Shown: positions 49,427-59,618 of the stretch, piece by piece
Position numbering within the stretch: the stretch's first letter is position 1
Layout: each line of letters begins with the position of its first letter
Source of the DNA: Albimonas sp963816545
Lineage (GTDB): Bacteria; Pseudomonadota; Alphaproteobacteria; Rhodobacterales; Rhodobacteraceae
Reading direction: 5' to 3'
Assembly (NCBI GenBank): GCA_963816545.1
Contig: CAWFLE010000020.1
Location: 248,001 to 312,000, forward strand
Length of the DNA: 64,000 nucleotides
Made by a program: the position numbers and the translations under genes
The notes under the pieces: model-generated
Seen by the model: only the letters and a program-made list of their open reading frames with translations
Databases searched by the model: none
Told to the model about the DNA's origin: nothing

Positions 49427-49771
49427 TCAGGCGGGCTGAGGCTCGGGCCGCCCCACCTGACGGTCGGCGACCGCGAGACGCTCGCGCTTCCAGCTCGGGA
49501 GGTCCATGTTGCGGATGGCCTGGCTGTCGAGCATCGTCGCCTCCCAAGCCGCGTCGCCAGCCGCCGCAGCCTCGGCGTCGCGCCAGAATATGAGGTCCAC
49601 CCAGGTTCCGTCCTCGCGCCGGGAATAGGTGCGGTACTCGAAGCCGGGCTGGCGCACCGCCCAGTCGTCCACCGCCTTCATGCCCGCCGCCTCCGCGGCC
49701 GCTTCGACGCCTGCGCGGCTACGATATTCCATCAGATCCATGATGCCGGCCATGTCGGCCTCCCTTGTCAT
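49427..49771 (-). CDS. small dimeric alpha/beta-barrel (ABM-like) protein
   Basis: The 114-residue protein (or 108 if starting at MAGIMDLMEYRS, 49753) has the pattern QPGFEYRTYSRREDGTWVDL, then IFWRDAEAAAAGDAAWEATM. This resembles ABM/dabb-type stress or monooxygenase-like proteins. No catalytic residue can be assigned. It precedes the WYL regulator by 1 base, an arrangement often seen where the regulator controls the partner. Confidence 0.6.
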   Translation of the reverse strand: MTREADMAGIMDLMEYRSRAGVEAAAEAAGMKAVDDWAVRQPGFEYRTYSRREDGTWVDLIFWRDAEAAAAGDAAWEATMLDSQAIRNMDLPSWKRERLAVADRQVGRPEPQPA

Positions 49772-49841
49772 CCGCCCCCGGAGATTTGGGGAACGGGAGG
49801 ATCATGCGGGGGGCCTGCTGACAGCCTTCCGTCAGCAGCCG

Positions 49842-50739
49842 TCAGCGCGGCCGGTCGGGACGGATGAGGGTGCCGGCGCCGTGGGAGGTGAAGAGCTCCA
49901 GCAGGCAGGCATGGGGGGCGCGGCCGTCGAGAATGACCACCAACTCGACGCCCTTCTCGATGGCCTCCAGCGCGGTCTGACACTTCGGGATCATGCCGCC
50001 GGAGATGGCGCCGGAGGCGATCATCCCCTCCGCCTGGTCCTTGGTCAGCTCCTGCAGCACTTCGCCGGAGGCGTCCTTGACGCCGGAGACGTCGGTCAGG
50101 AGCAGCAGGCGCTCGGCCTTCAGCGCGCCCGCGATGGCGCCTGCGGCGGTGTCGCCGTTGACGTTGAAGGTCTCGCCCTGGCGGCCGACGCCCACGGGGG
50201 CGATGACGGGGATGTAGTCGGAGGCGATGAAGGTCTCCAGCACCTCGGGGTTCACCTGCACCGGGGTACCGACGAAGCCGAGATCCAGCGCCTTCTCGAT
50301 GTTCGAAGTCGGGGTCGCGGACGGTCTTGGTGGTCTTCTCGCAGACCATCAGGTCCGCGTCCTTGCCTGAGAGGCCCACGGCCTTGCCGCCCTGCCGGTT
50401 CAACGCGGTGACGATCGCCTTGTTGATGCGGCCGGAGAGGACCATCTCGACCACCTCCACGGTGGCCTCGTCGGTGACGCGGAGGCCCTGGACGAACTCC
50501 GACTGGATGGCGAGACGCTTGAGCAGGATCTCGATCTGCGGGCCGCCGCCATGGACCACGATGGGGTGCACGTTGCACTGCTTCATCAGCACGATATCGC
50601 GCGCGAACCGCTCCAGCGCGGGCGCGTCGCCCATGGCGTGACCGCCGAACTTGACGACGACGCGGGCGCCGTCATAGCGCTGCAGGTAGGGCAGCGCCTC
50701 CGACAAGGTGCGGGCGGTGGCGATCCAGTCGCGTTTCAC
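49842..50739 (-). CDS. argB: N-acetylglutamate kinase (one inserted base as given)
   Basis: ArgB phosphorylates N-acetylglutamate in arginine synthesis. The GTG start at 50739 gives VKRDWIATARTLSEALPYLQ. Then come VVVKFGGHAMGD, IVVHGGGPQIEILL, GKAVGLSGKDADLMVCEK and, in the next frame, PVGVGRQGETFNVNGDTAAG and GGMIPKCQTALEAIEKGV. The break is in GACTTCGAACATC near 50305, where DPDSNIEKALDLG is expected; one extra T explains it. The span is 3n+1, 298 residues when corrected. An upstream ATG (50766) is a less likely start. Confidence 0.93.
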
Positions 50740-50912
50740 AGGCGTCTCCCTCAACGGTCTCGGCATGGGTTCCTAGCGCGGGCCGGGGGGCTTCGCCAGC
50801 CTCCCGCCGCCTGCGCGCGGCGGCCGCAGGGACGAGGGGAACGCGCCCTCGCGGTCCGGCGTTTCATCATCAACCGCGGGGGATGGCCCCGCGAAGACGA
50901 TGGAGAGACGAG

Positions 50913-51303
50913 ATGGCTCAGATGAGCGATCGCGAGCTGGAGCGGGACGAGACGGTCTCCCTGATCTCCTCCGAGAAGGTCCGCGGGACCGACGTCTACG
51001 GCGCGCGACGACGAGAAGATCGGGCATGTGGACCATGTGATGATCGACAAGCGCAGCGGCCGGGTGTCCTACGCGGTGATGAGCTTCGGGGGGTTCCTCG
51101 GGTTGGGCGAGAGCCTGCACCCCCTGCCGTGGGAAACGCTGACCTACGACGAGGCGGTGGACGGCTACCGCGTGGCGTTGACGCGGGCGCAGCTCGAGGG
51201 CGGCCCGCAGGCAGAGGCGGACGACAGCCGCTGGGGCGACCGGGACTACCGGAGCGGCATCTACGACCACTACGGCGTCACGCCGGTCTACTACGGGGTT
51301 TGA
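50913..51303 (+). CDS. PRC-barrel domain protein (one inserted base as given)
   Basis: The frame from ATG 50913 (MAQMSDRELERDETVSLISS) switches near 51003 into GHVDHVMIDKRSGRVSYAVM, then FGGFLGLGESLHPLPWETLT and DHYGVTPVYYGV. Joined, it is a 129-residue PRC-barrel protein of the stress or photosynthesis-related type found in alphaproteobacteria. The span is 3n+1, with an extra base in GGCGCGCGACGACG. A clear terminator follows. Function unknown. Confidence 0.8.
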
Positions 51304-51322
51304 CGCCGGGAACGGGACGGCG

Positions 51323-51347
51323 GGGGCGCCTTCGGGCGCCCCTTCTT
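51323..51347. terminator. rho-independent terminator after the PRC-barrel gene
   Basis: GGGGCGCC-TTCG-GGCGCCCC is a perfect 8-bp stem with a TTCG tetraloop, followed by TTCTT. It lies between the convergent PRC-barrel and engB genes. Confidence 0.85.
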
Positions 51348-51356
51348 CATGTGCGC

Positions 51357-52017
51357 TCAGTCCTGGAGAAGCGAGGCGACGGCCGCCCGCACCCGCTCCA
51401 GCCCCTCGTTCTTGTCGGCGGAGGTGGTGAGGATCTCCGGGAAGGCGGCGGGGTGGCGGGCGAGGTCGGCCTTCAGGGCCTTAGTCACCGTGGCCAGTTC
51501 CTGCACCTTGGGCTTGTCGGTCTTGGTCAGCACGGCCTGGAAGGGCACGGCGGAGCGGTCGAGCAGCTCCATGATCTCATGGTCCACCTTCTTCGCGCCG
51601 TGACGCGCGTCGATCAGCACGAAGACGCGGCGCAGGTTGGGACGGCCGGCGAGGTAGCCCTTGAGGGTGCGCTGCCACGCCTCCACCACCGGCCGCGGCG
51701 CCTCGGCAAATCCGTAACCCGGAAGGTCCACCAGGTGCAGCCTGTCGCCGAACGCGAAGAAGTTCAGCGCCTGCGTCCGCCCGGGCGTGTTCGACGCGCG
51801 GGCGAGGACTGCGCTGCCCCGCCAGCGCGTTGATCAGCGAGGACTTGCCGACGTTGGAGCGGCCGGCGAAGCAGACCTCCACCCGGTCGGCGGGGGGGAG
51901 GTGCTGAAGCTCCGGCGCCGAGAGGACGAAGTCCACGGGGCCGGCGAAGAGGCGGCGGCCGGCCTCCTCCAGCGCGGCGTCCACGTCCGGGTCGATGATG
52001 AAGGGAACGCCGGTCAC
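51357..52017 (-). CDS. engB: ribosome-biogenesis GTPase EngB/YsxC (one inserted base as given)
   Basis: EngB helps assemble the 50S subunit. The GTG start at 52017 overlaps the MOSC stop (GTGA). The protein has VEVCFAGRSNVGKSSLINAL (G1), then, after an extra base near 51817, ARASNTPGRTQ (G2 region), LVDLPGYGFAEAP (G3), AVLTKTDK (G4, TKxD) and ILTTSADKNEG (G5). The corrected length of 219 residues is normal. As this GTPase is usually essential, the frameshift is probably a sequencing error. Confidence 0.92.
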
Positions 52018-52766
52018 AGGACCTCCAGCGGATCGCCGAGGGCGATGTCGGCGCCCTCCAGCACCTCGACGAAGACGCCGAAATCCTCGTGCCCGAAGGC
52101 GTCGCGCAGGGCGGCGAGGGTGTCGGCGTCGCGGCGGCCCGTATCCGGGTCGGCCATGGTGGCGGAGCAGCGGCCGATGGGCTCGGTCACGCGCAGGCGG
52201 GCGGCGCCGATGCGAAGCTCCCGACCGATCCAGCCGAATTCCGCCCAGGGCTCGGCGCCTTCGATCCAGAGGTTGCCGCGGAAGCGCCGTCGATCGAGCC
52301 TCCGCCCCATTCGCGCCGACAGATCCGCGAGCGAGGCGTCCGAGAGCAGCGACAGCCACTGCGCGGGCTGGTCCGTCATCCCCCTGCCCGGCGCGGCGGC
52401 GAGGCGCACGGGCCGCGGCCGCCCTTCGGGGATCAGCGGGTCGGTCCAGGCGATGACGGCGGCCTCGCCCTCGGGCGTCGCGGGATCGGCGGTCAGGTCC
52501 GGGCGGTCGGGATGGCGGAAGGTGATCTGCCCGCCCGGCGCGCCCTCCGCGGTCACCGCCATCAGCGAGGGGAAGGTCGCGCCGCGCAGGAAGGTGGTGC
52601 AGCGGGTCCAGGCGGGAGCATCGAAATCGAAATCCGACCGCTCGTGCGCCAGCGCCCAGACCCGGTCGCCCGGCAGGGTGCGTCCCGCCTCGACCCGGAC
52701 CGAAGTCAGCGCCTCAGACCCCAGCGCCTTGACGGGGTGGCGGTAAATCGCGCTCAGCGTCGTCAT
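52014..52766 (-). CDS. MOSC-domain protein
   Basis: The 250-residue protein has an N-terminal MOSC beta-barrel (IYRHPVKALGSEALTSVRVE, LPGDRVWALAHERSDFDFDA) and a C-terminal MOSC domain with RVTEPIGRCSATMADPDTGR carrying the conserved molybdenum-binding Cys. It resembles YcbX/mARC-like N-hydroxylated-compound reductases. It sits between yidC and engB, a conserved order in Rhodobacterales, and overlaps engB by 4 bases. Confidence 0.85.
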   Translation of the reverse strand: MTTLSAIYRHPVKALGSEALTSVRVEAGRTLPGDRVWALAHERSDFDFDAPAWTRCTTFLRGATFPSLMAVTAEGAPGGQITFRHPDRPDLTADPATPEGEAAVIAWTDPLIPEGRPRPVRLAAAPGRGMTDQPAQWLSLLSDASLADLSARMGRRLDRRRFRGNLWIEGAEPWAEFGWIGRELRIGAARLRVTEPIGRCSATMADPDTGRRDADTLAALRDAFGHEDFGVFVEVLEGADIALGDPLEVL

Positions 52767-52848
52767 GCGCCGTCCCCCGAGGGGCGGGCGGCCGGGGCGG
52801 GCGAAGTCGGGGCGAAGCCCCGCACGAGTCCCGTCCCCGGCCGCCGCC

Positions 52849-54646
52849 TCATGCCTTCTTCCGCTTGAAGCTGCGTTTGACGTTGCCGAAGAGGTCCACG
52901 TCGACGCCCTGGCTGCGCATGATGATGTACTGCTGGGTGAAGGTGATCATGTTGTTCGCCACCCAGTAGATCACCAGCCCGACCGCGAACCGGCCCAGCA
53001 TGAACATGAACACCCACGGCATCCAGGCGAAGATCATCTTCTGCGTCGGTCCGCCGGCGCCGGGTTCAGCTTCTGCTGAAGCCACATGGTGATGCCCAGC
53101 AGGATCGGGAACACGCCGATGGAGAAGATCGCGAGCATAGACCCGTGCTCCGGCGCCGCCAAGGGCAGCAGGCCGAACAGGTTCAGAATCGACGTGGGAT
53201 CCGGCGCGGAGAGATCATGGATCCACAGGGCGAAGTCCGCGTGCCGCATCTCCAGCGTGACGAACAGCACCTTGTAGAGCGAGAAGAAGATCGGGATCTG
53301 AAGCACGATCGGCAGACAGCCGGCCGCCGGGTTGGCCTTCTCCCGCTTGTAGAGGGCCATCATTTCCTGCTGCATCTTCATGCGGTCGTCGCCGACCCGC
53401 TCCTTGATCTTCTCCATCTGCGGCTGGAGCTTCTTCATCTTCGACATGCTCACGTAAGACTTGTACGCCAGCGGGAAGAGCACGAGCTTCACCGTGAAGG
53501 TCAGCGCGATGATCGACCAGCCCATGTTGCCGAGCACCCCCTCGAAGAACAGGAGCAGGCGGGCGAAGGGCTTGGTGAGGAAGAAGAACCAGCCCCAGTC
53601 GATGGAATCGAGGAAGCGCGGGATGCCGGCTTCCTCGTAGGATTCGATGACGCGGAAGTCCTTGGCCCCGGCGAAGAGGCGGGTGCCGAACTCTGCCGTC
53701 TCGCCGGCCGCCACGGTGGCGACGGGGAGGCGCATCTCCGTGCGGTATTCAGGCGCGTCCTGGCGCTGCACGAACTTGAACACCGCGTCGAAGGACTGCC
53801 CGGGCTCGGGGATCAGGGTGGCCATCCAGTACTTGTCGGTGAAGTCCCAGCCAGCCGGCGTCGGTGACGGAGACCACCTGCTGGCGCTCTCCGGCCCCGC
53901 CCGCACCCTCGAGTTCGCGCATGTCCTTGTAGTCGAGCTCCTCCAGCACGCCGTCGAACTTGCCGATGGCGCCCTCGTGGAGGATGTAGAAATTCACCGT
54001 CTCGGGCTGGCCGCGCCGGGCGACGTAGCCGTAGGGGGCGAGGCTCACCGGCGCGCCGGTCGCGTTCTCCACCGACTGGCGGACGGTGAACATGTAGTCG
54101 TCGTCGAGCGCGATGGTCCGGCGGAAGATCAGCCCCTCGCCATTGTCCCAGCGCAGGACCACGGGGCTGTCGGGGGTCAGCTCGCCGCCGCTCTCGACCT
54201 TCCACTCCGTGTTCGGCCCGGGCGTCGCGACGGGGGACTCCGCGGTCGGGAGCCAGCCGTAGACGGCGTAGAACGGATGCTCGGTCCCCGGAGGCGCGAG
54301 CAGCGTCACGTCGGGAGAATCCGGCTCCATCGTCACCTGGTAGTCGATCGAGCTTCAGATCGTCGATCCGGCCGCCGCGAAGCGAGATGGACCCCGTCAC
54401 GCGGTCGCTGTCGATGGCGACGCGCGGCGCGGCCGCCGCCTGGTCCTGCGACGGCGCGGCCTCGAGCGAGTCGGGCGCGTCGGTGACGACGCTTGTGGAC
54501 GCCGCGGGGTCGACGCCCTCCGCCACCTGCTCCACCCGCTCCGCCGGGGGCGGGACGCTGGGCGCCGGGGGGAAGAGCACGAACCAGGCCGCGATCACCA
54601 CGAAGCTCAGGACCGCGGCGATGAGCATGTTCTTCTGTTCGTCCAT
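52849..54646 (-). CDS. yidC: membrane protein insertase YidC (three indels as given)
   Basis: YidC inserts proteins into the inner membrane. ATG 54646 gives MDEQKNMLIAAVLSFVVIAA, the signal-anchor helix. The periplasmic beta-domain follows (YAVYGWLPTAES, DNGEGLIFRRTIALDDDYMF), then the core (WSIIALTFTVKLVLFPLAYK, LQPQMEKIKERVGDDRMKMQ, GCLPIVLQIPIFFSLYKVLF) and the C-terminal helices (FAWMPWVFMFMLGRFAVGLV). Indels at about 54345 (+1), 53855 (+1) and 53050 (-1) give a net 3n+1 span, 598 residues when corrected. Because yidC is essential these must be assembly errors or be tolerated in some other way. Confidence 0.95.
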
Positions 54647-54835
54647 CGGCGGGGCTCCATGGATCGCGCGTGTCGGGATTGCGCCGCGTTGAACAGGCCG
54701 CGACCCGCGAGGTCAAGATGCAACCCCGCCGCGCCCCGCGGCCGCGGTTCCGGTTGACGGCCGGCCGGGATGCGCGCGGAGAGTCCGCCCGCGACGGCCG
54801 CACATGAGGCGGCCGCTTCCGAACGGAGACCTCGC

Positions 54836-54877
54836 ATGACCGCCCGCGCCGCGCCCACCGACGCATTCCGCCCGTGA
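54836..54877 (+). other. 13-codon leader ORF overlapping the pgl start
   Basis: ATGACCGCCCGCGCCG begins a 13-codon frame ending in TGA that overlaps the pgl GTG as GTGA. CGGAGA lies about 7 bases before its ATG, whereas the pgl GTG itself has no obvious ribosome site. It may serve to couple translation into pgl, or the true pgl start may be this ATG with an indel. Confidence 0.35.
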
Positions 54878-55620
54878 CCGCGGCGCCCACGGCCGTCACG
54901 CCGATCTACGAGCTGCGCCGCTGCGTGGACGCGGACGCGCTGGCCGACGCCGCCGCCGCGCGGATCGCCGAACTTCTCCAGGCCGGCCTGCGCGCCCGTG
55001 GCAGGGCGGTGGCCGCGCTCTCGGGCGGCGCCACGCCGCAGCGCGCCTACGCCAAGCTGTCGGGGGCCGCGCTCGACTGGTCCCGCGTCGCGCTGACGCT
55101 GGTGGAGGACCGTTGGGCGCCGCCCACTGACCCGCGGTCGAACCAGAACCTTCTGGACCTGACCCTGTTTCTCAGCGGCGCCGCGCGGCAGGCGCGCTTC
55201 ACTCCGCTCTGGAGCCCCGCGCCCACGCCCGAGGAGGGGCTCAGCGCCTCCGAGGGGGCCGTGCGCCGGCTCGCGCGGCCGTTCGATCTCGTGGTGCTGG
55301 GCCTCGGCCATGACGGGCATGTGGCGGCCTTTCTGCCGGGCGCGGACTCGCTCGCCGCGGCGCTCGACCCCGAGGGCCGGGCGCTGCTGGCGCCCATCCG
55401 CGCCCCGGGCGCTTCCGGCGTCCGGGTCACCCTCGCCCTGCCCGCCCTCCTCCAGACCCGCAGGATCCTGCTTCTCTTCTCCGGCCCCGCCAAGGCCCGG
55501 ACCTTCGCCCGGGCGCTGGAACCGGGGCCGGTGGAAGAGATGCCCATGCGCGCCATCCTCAGGCAGCGGCAGGCTCCCGTTGAAGTCCTGTGCGCCGAAA
55601 CCGACGAGGCCCCTTCGTGA
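54874..55620 (+). CDS. pgl: 6-phosphogluconolactonase
   Basis: Pgl hydrolyses 6-phosphogluconolactone in the Entner-Doudoroff/oxidative pentose path. The protein of 248 residues has AVAALSGGATPQRAYAKLS, VALTLVEDRWAPPTDPRSNQ and VVLGLGHDGHVAAFLPGADS, all DevB/Pgl signatures. GTG 54874 is used as the start. zwf, which usually precedes pgl, is not present upstream; the divergent neighbour is yidC. The stop overlaps pgi (GTGA). Confidence 0.92.
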   Translation: MTAAPTAVTPIYELRRCVDADALADAAAARIAELLQAGLRARGRAVAALSGGATPQRAYAKLSGAALDWSRVALTLVEDRWAPPTDPRSNQNLLDLTLFLSGAARQARFTPLWSPAPTPEEGLSASEGAVRRLARPFDLVVLGLGHDGHVAAFLPGADSLAAALDPEGRALLAPIRAPGASGVRVTLALPALLQTRRILLLFSGPAKARTFARALEPGPVEEMPMRAILRQRQAPVEVLCAETDEAPS

Positions 55621-57248
55621 CCGACCCCATATCCGCCGCCTGGACCGACGTGGAAGCCGCGCGCGACCGACTGTCGGGCCGTCGCATAGCCGACCTCTTC
55701 TCCGCCGATTCCGGGCGTTTCGCCGCCCTCTCGGCGCGCGAGGCGGACATGCTGCTCGACATCTCGAAGACGGGCATCGACCAGGGCGCGCTGGAGGCGC
55801 TGACGGCGCTCGCCCGCGCGGCCGGGGTGGAGGGCCTGCGCGACGCACTGTTCGCCGGGGAGCCGATCAACGAGACGGAGGGGCGCGCGGTCCTGCACCC
55901 CGCTCTGCGGGCGCGGGAGGGCGACGCCTTCGCAGGCGAGGGCCACGATGTCGTCGCGCAGGTGCTGGAGACCCGCGAGCGCTGCCTCGCCTTCGCGGAG
56001 GCCGTGCGGTCGGGCGACTACGCGGCCGCCGACGGGCGCCCCTTCGCCGACGTGGTCAACATCGGCATCGGCGGCTCGGACCTCGGCCCCGCCATGGCGG
56101 TCCGCGCGCTGGCGCCCGTGCATGACGGGCCGCGCTGCCACTTCGTCTCCAACGTCGACGGCGCGCATATCCATGACGTGCTGAAGGACCTCGACCCGGC
56201 GCGCACGCTGGTGCTGGTCGCCTCCAAGACCTTCACCACCATCGAGACGATGACCAACGCCGAAACCTCGCGCCGCTGGATGAAGGGCGCGGTGGGCGAC
56301 CGGGCGGGGGAGCATTTCGCGGCCATCTCCACCGCCCTCGACAAGGCCGCCGCCTTTGGCATTCCCGAGGACCGCGTGTTCGGCTTCTGGGACTGGGTCG
56401 GCGGCCGCTATTCGGTCTGGTCCGCCATCGGCCTCAGCCTGATGATCGCCATCGGGCGCGAGAGCTTCGGCCGCTTCCTGGACGGCGCGCGCGCCATGGA
56501 CGCCCACTTCCGCGAGCGCCCACTCGGGAGCAACCTGCCCGTCCTGCTGGCGCTGGTGGGCGTGTGGCACCGCAACGCGCTCGGCCTCGGCTCCCGCGCC
56601 GTGATCCCCTACGACCAGCGCCTCGCGCGGCTGCCCGCCTATCTCCAGCAGCTCGACATGGAATCGAACGGCAAGACCGCGCGGCTCCGGGACGGACTGC
56701 CGGGCGCGACGGGTCCGGTGGTGTGGGGGGAGCCGGGCACCAACGGCCAGCACGCCTTCTTCCAGCTCCTGCACCAGGGGACCACGGTGATCCCGGTCGA
56801 GTTCCTCGCCGCCGCCGAGGGCTGGGAGCCGGAGCTCGCGCATCACCATCAACTCCTCCTGTCCAACTGCCTCGCGCAGTCCGAGGCGCTGATGACCGGC
56901 CGGACGGAGGCGCAGGCCTGCGAGATGATGCGCGCCGGAGGGATGGAGGAGGCCGAGGCCCGCCGCCTGGCCCCCCACCGCGCCTTCCCCGGCGACCGTC
57001 CTTCCACGACGCTGCTCTACCGCAAGCTCGACCCGTTCACGCTTGGCCGGATCCTGGCGCTCTATGAACACCGGGTGTTCGTGGAGGGGGCGATCTGGGG
57101 CGTGAACTCCTACGATCAGTGGGGGGTGGAACTGGGCAAGACCCTCGCCAAGGCGCTTGAGCCGGTGGTGTCGGGCGAGGCGGACGCGTCGGGCAAGGAC
57201 GGCTCCACCGCTGGACTGGTCGGCTGGCTCCGCGATCTGCGAGGCTGA
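55617..57248 (+). CDS. pgi: glucose-6-phosphate isomerase
   Basis: Pgi interconverts glucose-6-P and fructose-6-P. The 543-residue protein has NIGIGGSDLGPAMAVRAL, VASKTFTTIETMTNAETSRR, WDWVGGRYSVWSAIGLSLMI, ESNGKTARL and WGEPGTNGQHAFFQLLHQGT, the Pgi signature regions including the catalytic Glu and His. The GTG start overlaps the pgl stop, so the pair is co-translated. Confidence 0.96.
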   Translation: MTDPISAAWTDVEAARDRLSGRRIADLFSADSGRFAALSAREADMLLDISKTGIDQGALEALTALARAAGVEGLRDALFAGEPINETEGRAVLHPALRAREGDAFAGEGHDVVAQVLETRERCLAFAEAVRSGDYAAADGRPFADVVNIGIGGSDLGPAMAVRALAPVHDGPRCHFVSNVDGAHIHDVLKDLDPARTLVLVASKTFTTIETMTNAETSRRWMKGAVGDRAGEHFAAISTALDKAAAFGIPEDRVFGFWDWVGGRYSVWSAIGLSLMIAIGRESFGRFLDGARAMDAHFRERPLGSNLPVLLALVGVWHRNALGLGSRAVIPYDQRLARLPAYLQQLDMESNGKTARLRDGLPGATGPVVWGEPGTNGQHAFFQLLHQGTTVIPVEFLAAAEGWEPELAHHHQLLLSNCLAQSEALMTGRTEAQACEMMRAGGMEEAEARRLAPHRAFPGDRPSTTLLYRKLDPFTLGRILALYEHRVFVEGAIWGVNSYDQWGVELGKTLAKALEPVVSGEADASGKDGSTAGLVGWLRDLRG

Positions 57249-57658
57249 ACCGTCGCTCCGGGTCCGGTTCGGGCGGAGGAGCCGGAGGTCCGGCCTCCGT
57301 TGCACGACGGGAGAGCGTCGGCGGGGGGCTCTTGCCGGGCGCTTCGGCCTGCTCCGACCGCCGATCGATCGGACGCGCTGCGGTCGCATGGAGCACCGCG
57401 CAGCGCCTTGCCGCATCGCTTGAAGCCGCCTCCGCCGGCTCATCATCTGTCGGCTTCGGCGGCGGGCGGACGATGCGCCCCTTTTCGTGCGGACGATTCA
57501 TGAGCCGCTTCGGCTTTCCCCTTCGCCATGAGGTGCATTCGGGAGAGGCCATCTGCGGGCGAGGGCGCAGGCGATTCGCAGTTGTGCGCATTCCTCGTTC
57601 TGCGAACATTTCGGCGGGGAATCGCCTTGCCTGTAGGGAGTTGATATACAAAAGTTTA
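57249..57658. other. intergenic region pgi to beta-propeller gene
   Basis: About 410 bases with no supported gene. The last 30 bases are AT-rich (GTTGATATACAAAAGTTTAA), a possible promoter region for the next gene. GGAGGTCCGGCCTCC (57285-57299) is a short hairpin after pgi. Confidence 0.5.
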
Positions 57659-59211
57659 AATCTGCGCCCGTGTTGGCGGCGCTGATGTTCAGCCCGCGCC
57701 CTGCGCGCTGGAAAAGACGTTCGAGGAATCGCCCCGCCAAACGGACTACTTCGGCTACGCCGTCGGCCTGGACGAGGACTACAGGGCCATCGGGATTCCG
57801 GCCAACGGAGCGGCCGGCGCCAGCAACGGAGCGGTCAAGATATACGACGCGGCGGCAGGCGCGTTCGTGCGGAAGATCGTCAATCCCCATTAGGGGGAAG
57901 CAACGCGCAGTTCAACATCTCCGTCGCCCACCACGGCGGCCGCACCCTGATCGGCGCCGCTTTCGAGAACGAGGCGCCGGGGATGGCGTCGCTGGGGAGC
58001 GCCGGGCTAGCCTGTGTCTACGATTCCTCGACGGGCGGGCTGCTCGCCGCGCTCGTCTCTCCGAACCGCATGGCGTCGGGGCGTTTCAGCGAGGCGGTGG
58101 CGCTGACCGGCTCGGCGGCCGTGGTCGGCGCCCCGCGGGAGCGGATCGGGGGGTTCGCCGACCGAGTTCGACCGCGCCGGCCGCGTTCATGTCTACAACC
58201 CGACCACCGGGACGCTGCTGCGCACGCTCGAAAGCCCGACGCCCACGGACAACGCCTTTTTCGGCCAGTCCGTCGACGCCTCCGGCGACATCGCCATCGT
58301 CGGCGCGCCGAACGAGTGGGCCGACGGGCGCGGGCTTCGCGACAACAGCGACGGCGGCGAGGGCAAGGCCTGCATCTTCGACCTGACGACCGGAGCGATG
58401 CTGCACGCGCTGACCAGCCTGAACCCGGCTTCCTTCGGCGAGTTCGGCCTCAGCGTCGCCATCGGCGGCAATTACGCGTTGGTCGGCGACCGCGCGGCGG
58501 GATCGAACACGCCCGGCGCAGCGTACCTGTACGACGTCGCCACAGGGGCTGCGCACGCTGACGCCGCCCGATCCGCAACCGGGCGGCTCCTTCGGGTATC
58601 AGGTCGGTCTGAGCGGGACGCTTGCGGCGATCATGGCGCTGAGCGATCCCAACTCGGGGCAGAGCACCGAGGGCGTCGTCTTCATCTATGACATCCTCGC
58701 GGGAACGCTTTTCCAGACCATCGCGCCGGATGGCGCGAATGCGGGCTTCTACGGCAGCAGCCTGTCGGTGGTAGGGGGCGACATCCTGATCGGCCACCGG
58801 CGCGGGTATCCCTATGCTTCCGGTCAGGGCTCCGCGCAGCTGTTCTCAGGCCCCGCGCTGGCCGCGCCCACCCCCGGGGCGCAGATTCCGTTGCCGCCGG
58901 CGGCGGCCCTGATGGGTACGGCGCTGACGGCGGCGGCGCAGACGGACAATCCGGCCCCGCGCTGCGCCATCGTCGGACCAGTGGCGTTGTCGGCCTGGCT
59001 CGGATTTCTCGACTCGCTTCCCGACCGCAATCCCCCTGCCACCCGAGCGGCGGCCTCGGCGGCGGCGGATCTCGTGAGCCTTCATGCAGCGCTCGGGTGC
59101 GACGAGGCGGCGCTGCAACGGGCTTTCGACTGCGTGGCGGAGCGCCTCAAGGGCGCCGCGAGGACAAATATGGCGCTGATCGGGGAATCCTGCCTGAACG
59201 AGAAGCGCTGA
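57659..59211 (+). pseudogene. FG-GAP/beta-propeller repeat protein, broken by frameshifts and lacking a clear start
   Basis: Blades recur with the pattern FGxSVxxxGxxAxVGAPxxxxxxGxxxxYDxxTGxLLxxL. Examples across frames are YFGYAVGLDEDYRAIGIPAN, FFGQSVDASGDIAIVGAPNE, GLSVAIGGNYALVGDRA and YGSSLSVVGGDILIGHRRG. At least three frame changes are needed (near 57890, 58165 and 58550). The frame of the first blade opens after a stop at 57658 with no start codon. QIPLPPAAALMGTALTAAA near 58880 recalls VPLPA-CTERM surface-anchor signals, but a further 90 residues follow in frame (LVSLHAALGCDEAALQRAFD, then CVAERLKGA). A secreted or surface role is inferred only. Confidence 0.55.
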
Positions 59212-59216
59212 GGCGG

Positions 59217-59537
59217 TCAGCCCCGCGCCGCCAGGATCTCGGCGATCCGGGCGGCATCCTTTTCAAGAGTCAGCCATCGGCCGCGCTCCAGGATCTCCAG
59301 CGCGTATTCGCGATAGGTCAGCCCGCAGGCCGCGGCCAGCTTCGCCCGGCGGCGCGCGCCTTCCGGGGTGACCTTCCACGCCTCGGCCTGCGCCTTGCGC
59401 CAGGCGTAGCGCACGAAGCCGCCGCCGAGCGGGGGACCGCCGTTGTGGCCGATCCCGAAGGGCGTCCGCGGCAGGCGCGCAGGCGGGTCGAAGGCCGCCA
59501 CGGCGGGCCGGGAAGGGAGGCGGACGACTCGGCTCAT
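59217..59537 (-). CDS. small GHNGGPP-motif protein
   Basis: The 106-residue protein has RTPFGIGHNGGPPLGGG, a motif seen in many short alphaproteobacterial and phage-associated proteins of unknown function. A basic helical part follows (KVTPEGARRRAKLAAACGLT, then YREYALEILERGRWL) that could be a DNA- or protein-binding domain. ATG 59537 is used; an upstream ATG at 59573 is possible. It is divergent from trpC and convergent with the beta-propeller gene. Confidence 0.6.
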   Translation of the reverse strand: MSRVVRLPSRPAVAAFDPPARLPRTPFGIGHNGGPPLGGGFVRYAWRKAQAEAWKVTPEGARRRAKLAAACGLTYREYALEILERGRWLTLEKDAARIAEILAARG

Positions 59538-59618
59538 GCGCCACGGTTGCGCCGTCCTCTCGCCGCAGTCCATGCGACGCCGCTTCCCTCAGGCCCGCGT
59601 CCGCGCTACCACGCGCCC

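Noticed and set aside
54647..54873. zwf or rpmH-rnpA next to pgl or yidC
   Set aside because: The 230-base divergent gap has no room for these genes and shows no remnant of them.
57332..57685. Plus-strand frame of about 117 codons before the beta-propeller gene
   Set aside because: No similarity, poor composition, and it overlaps an AT-rich promoter-like stretch in the wrong frame for the first propeller blade.
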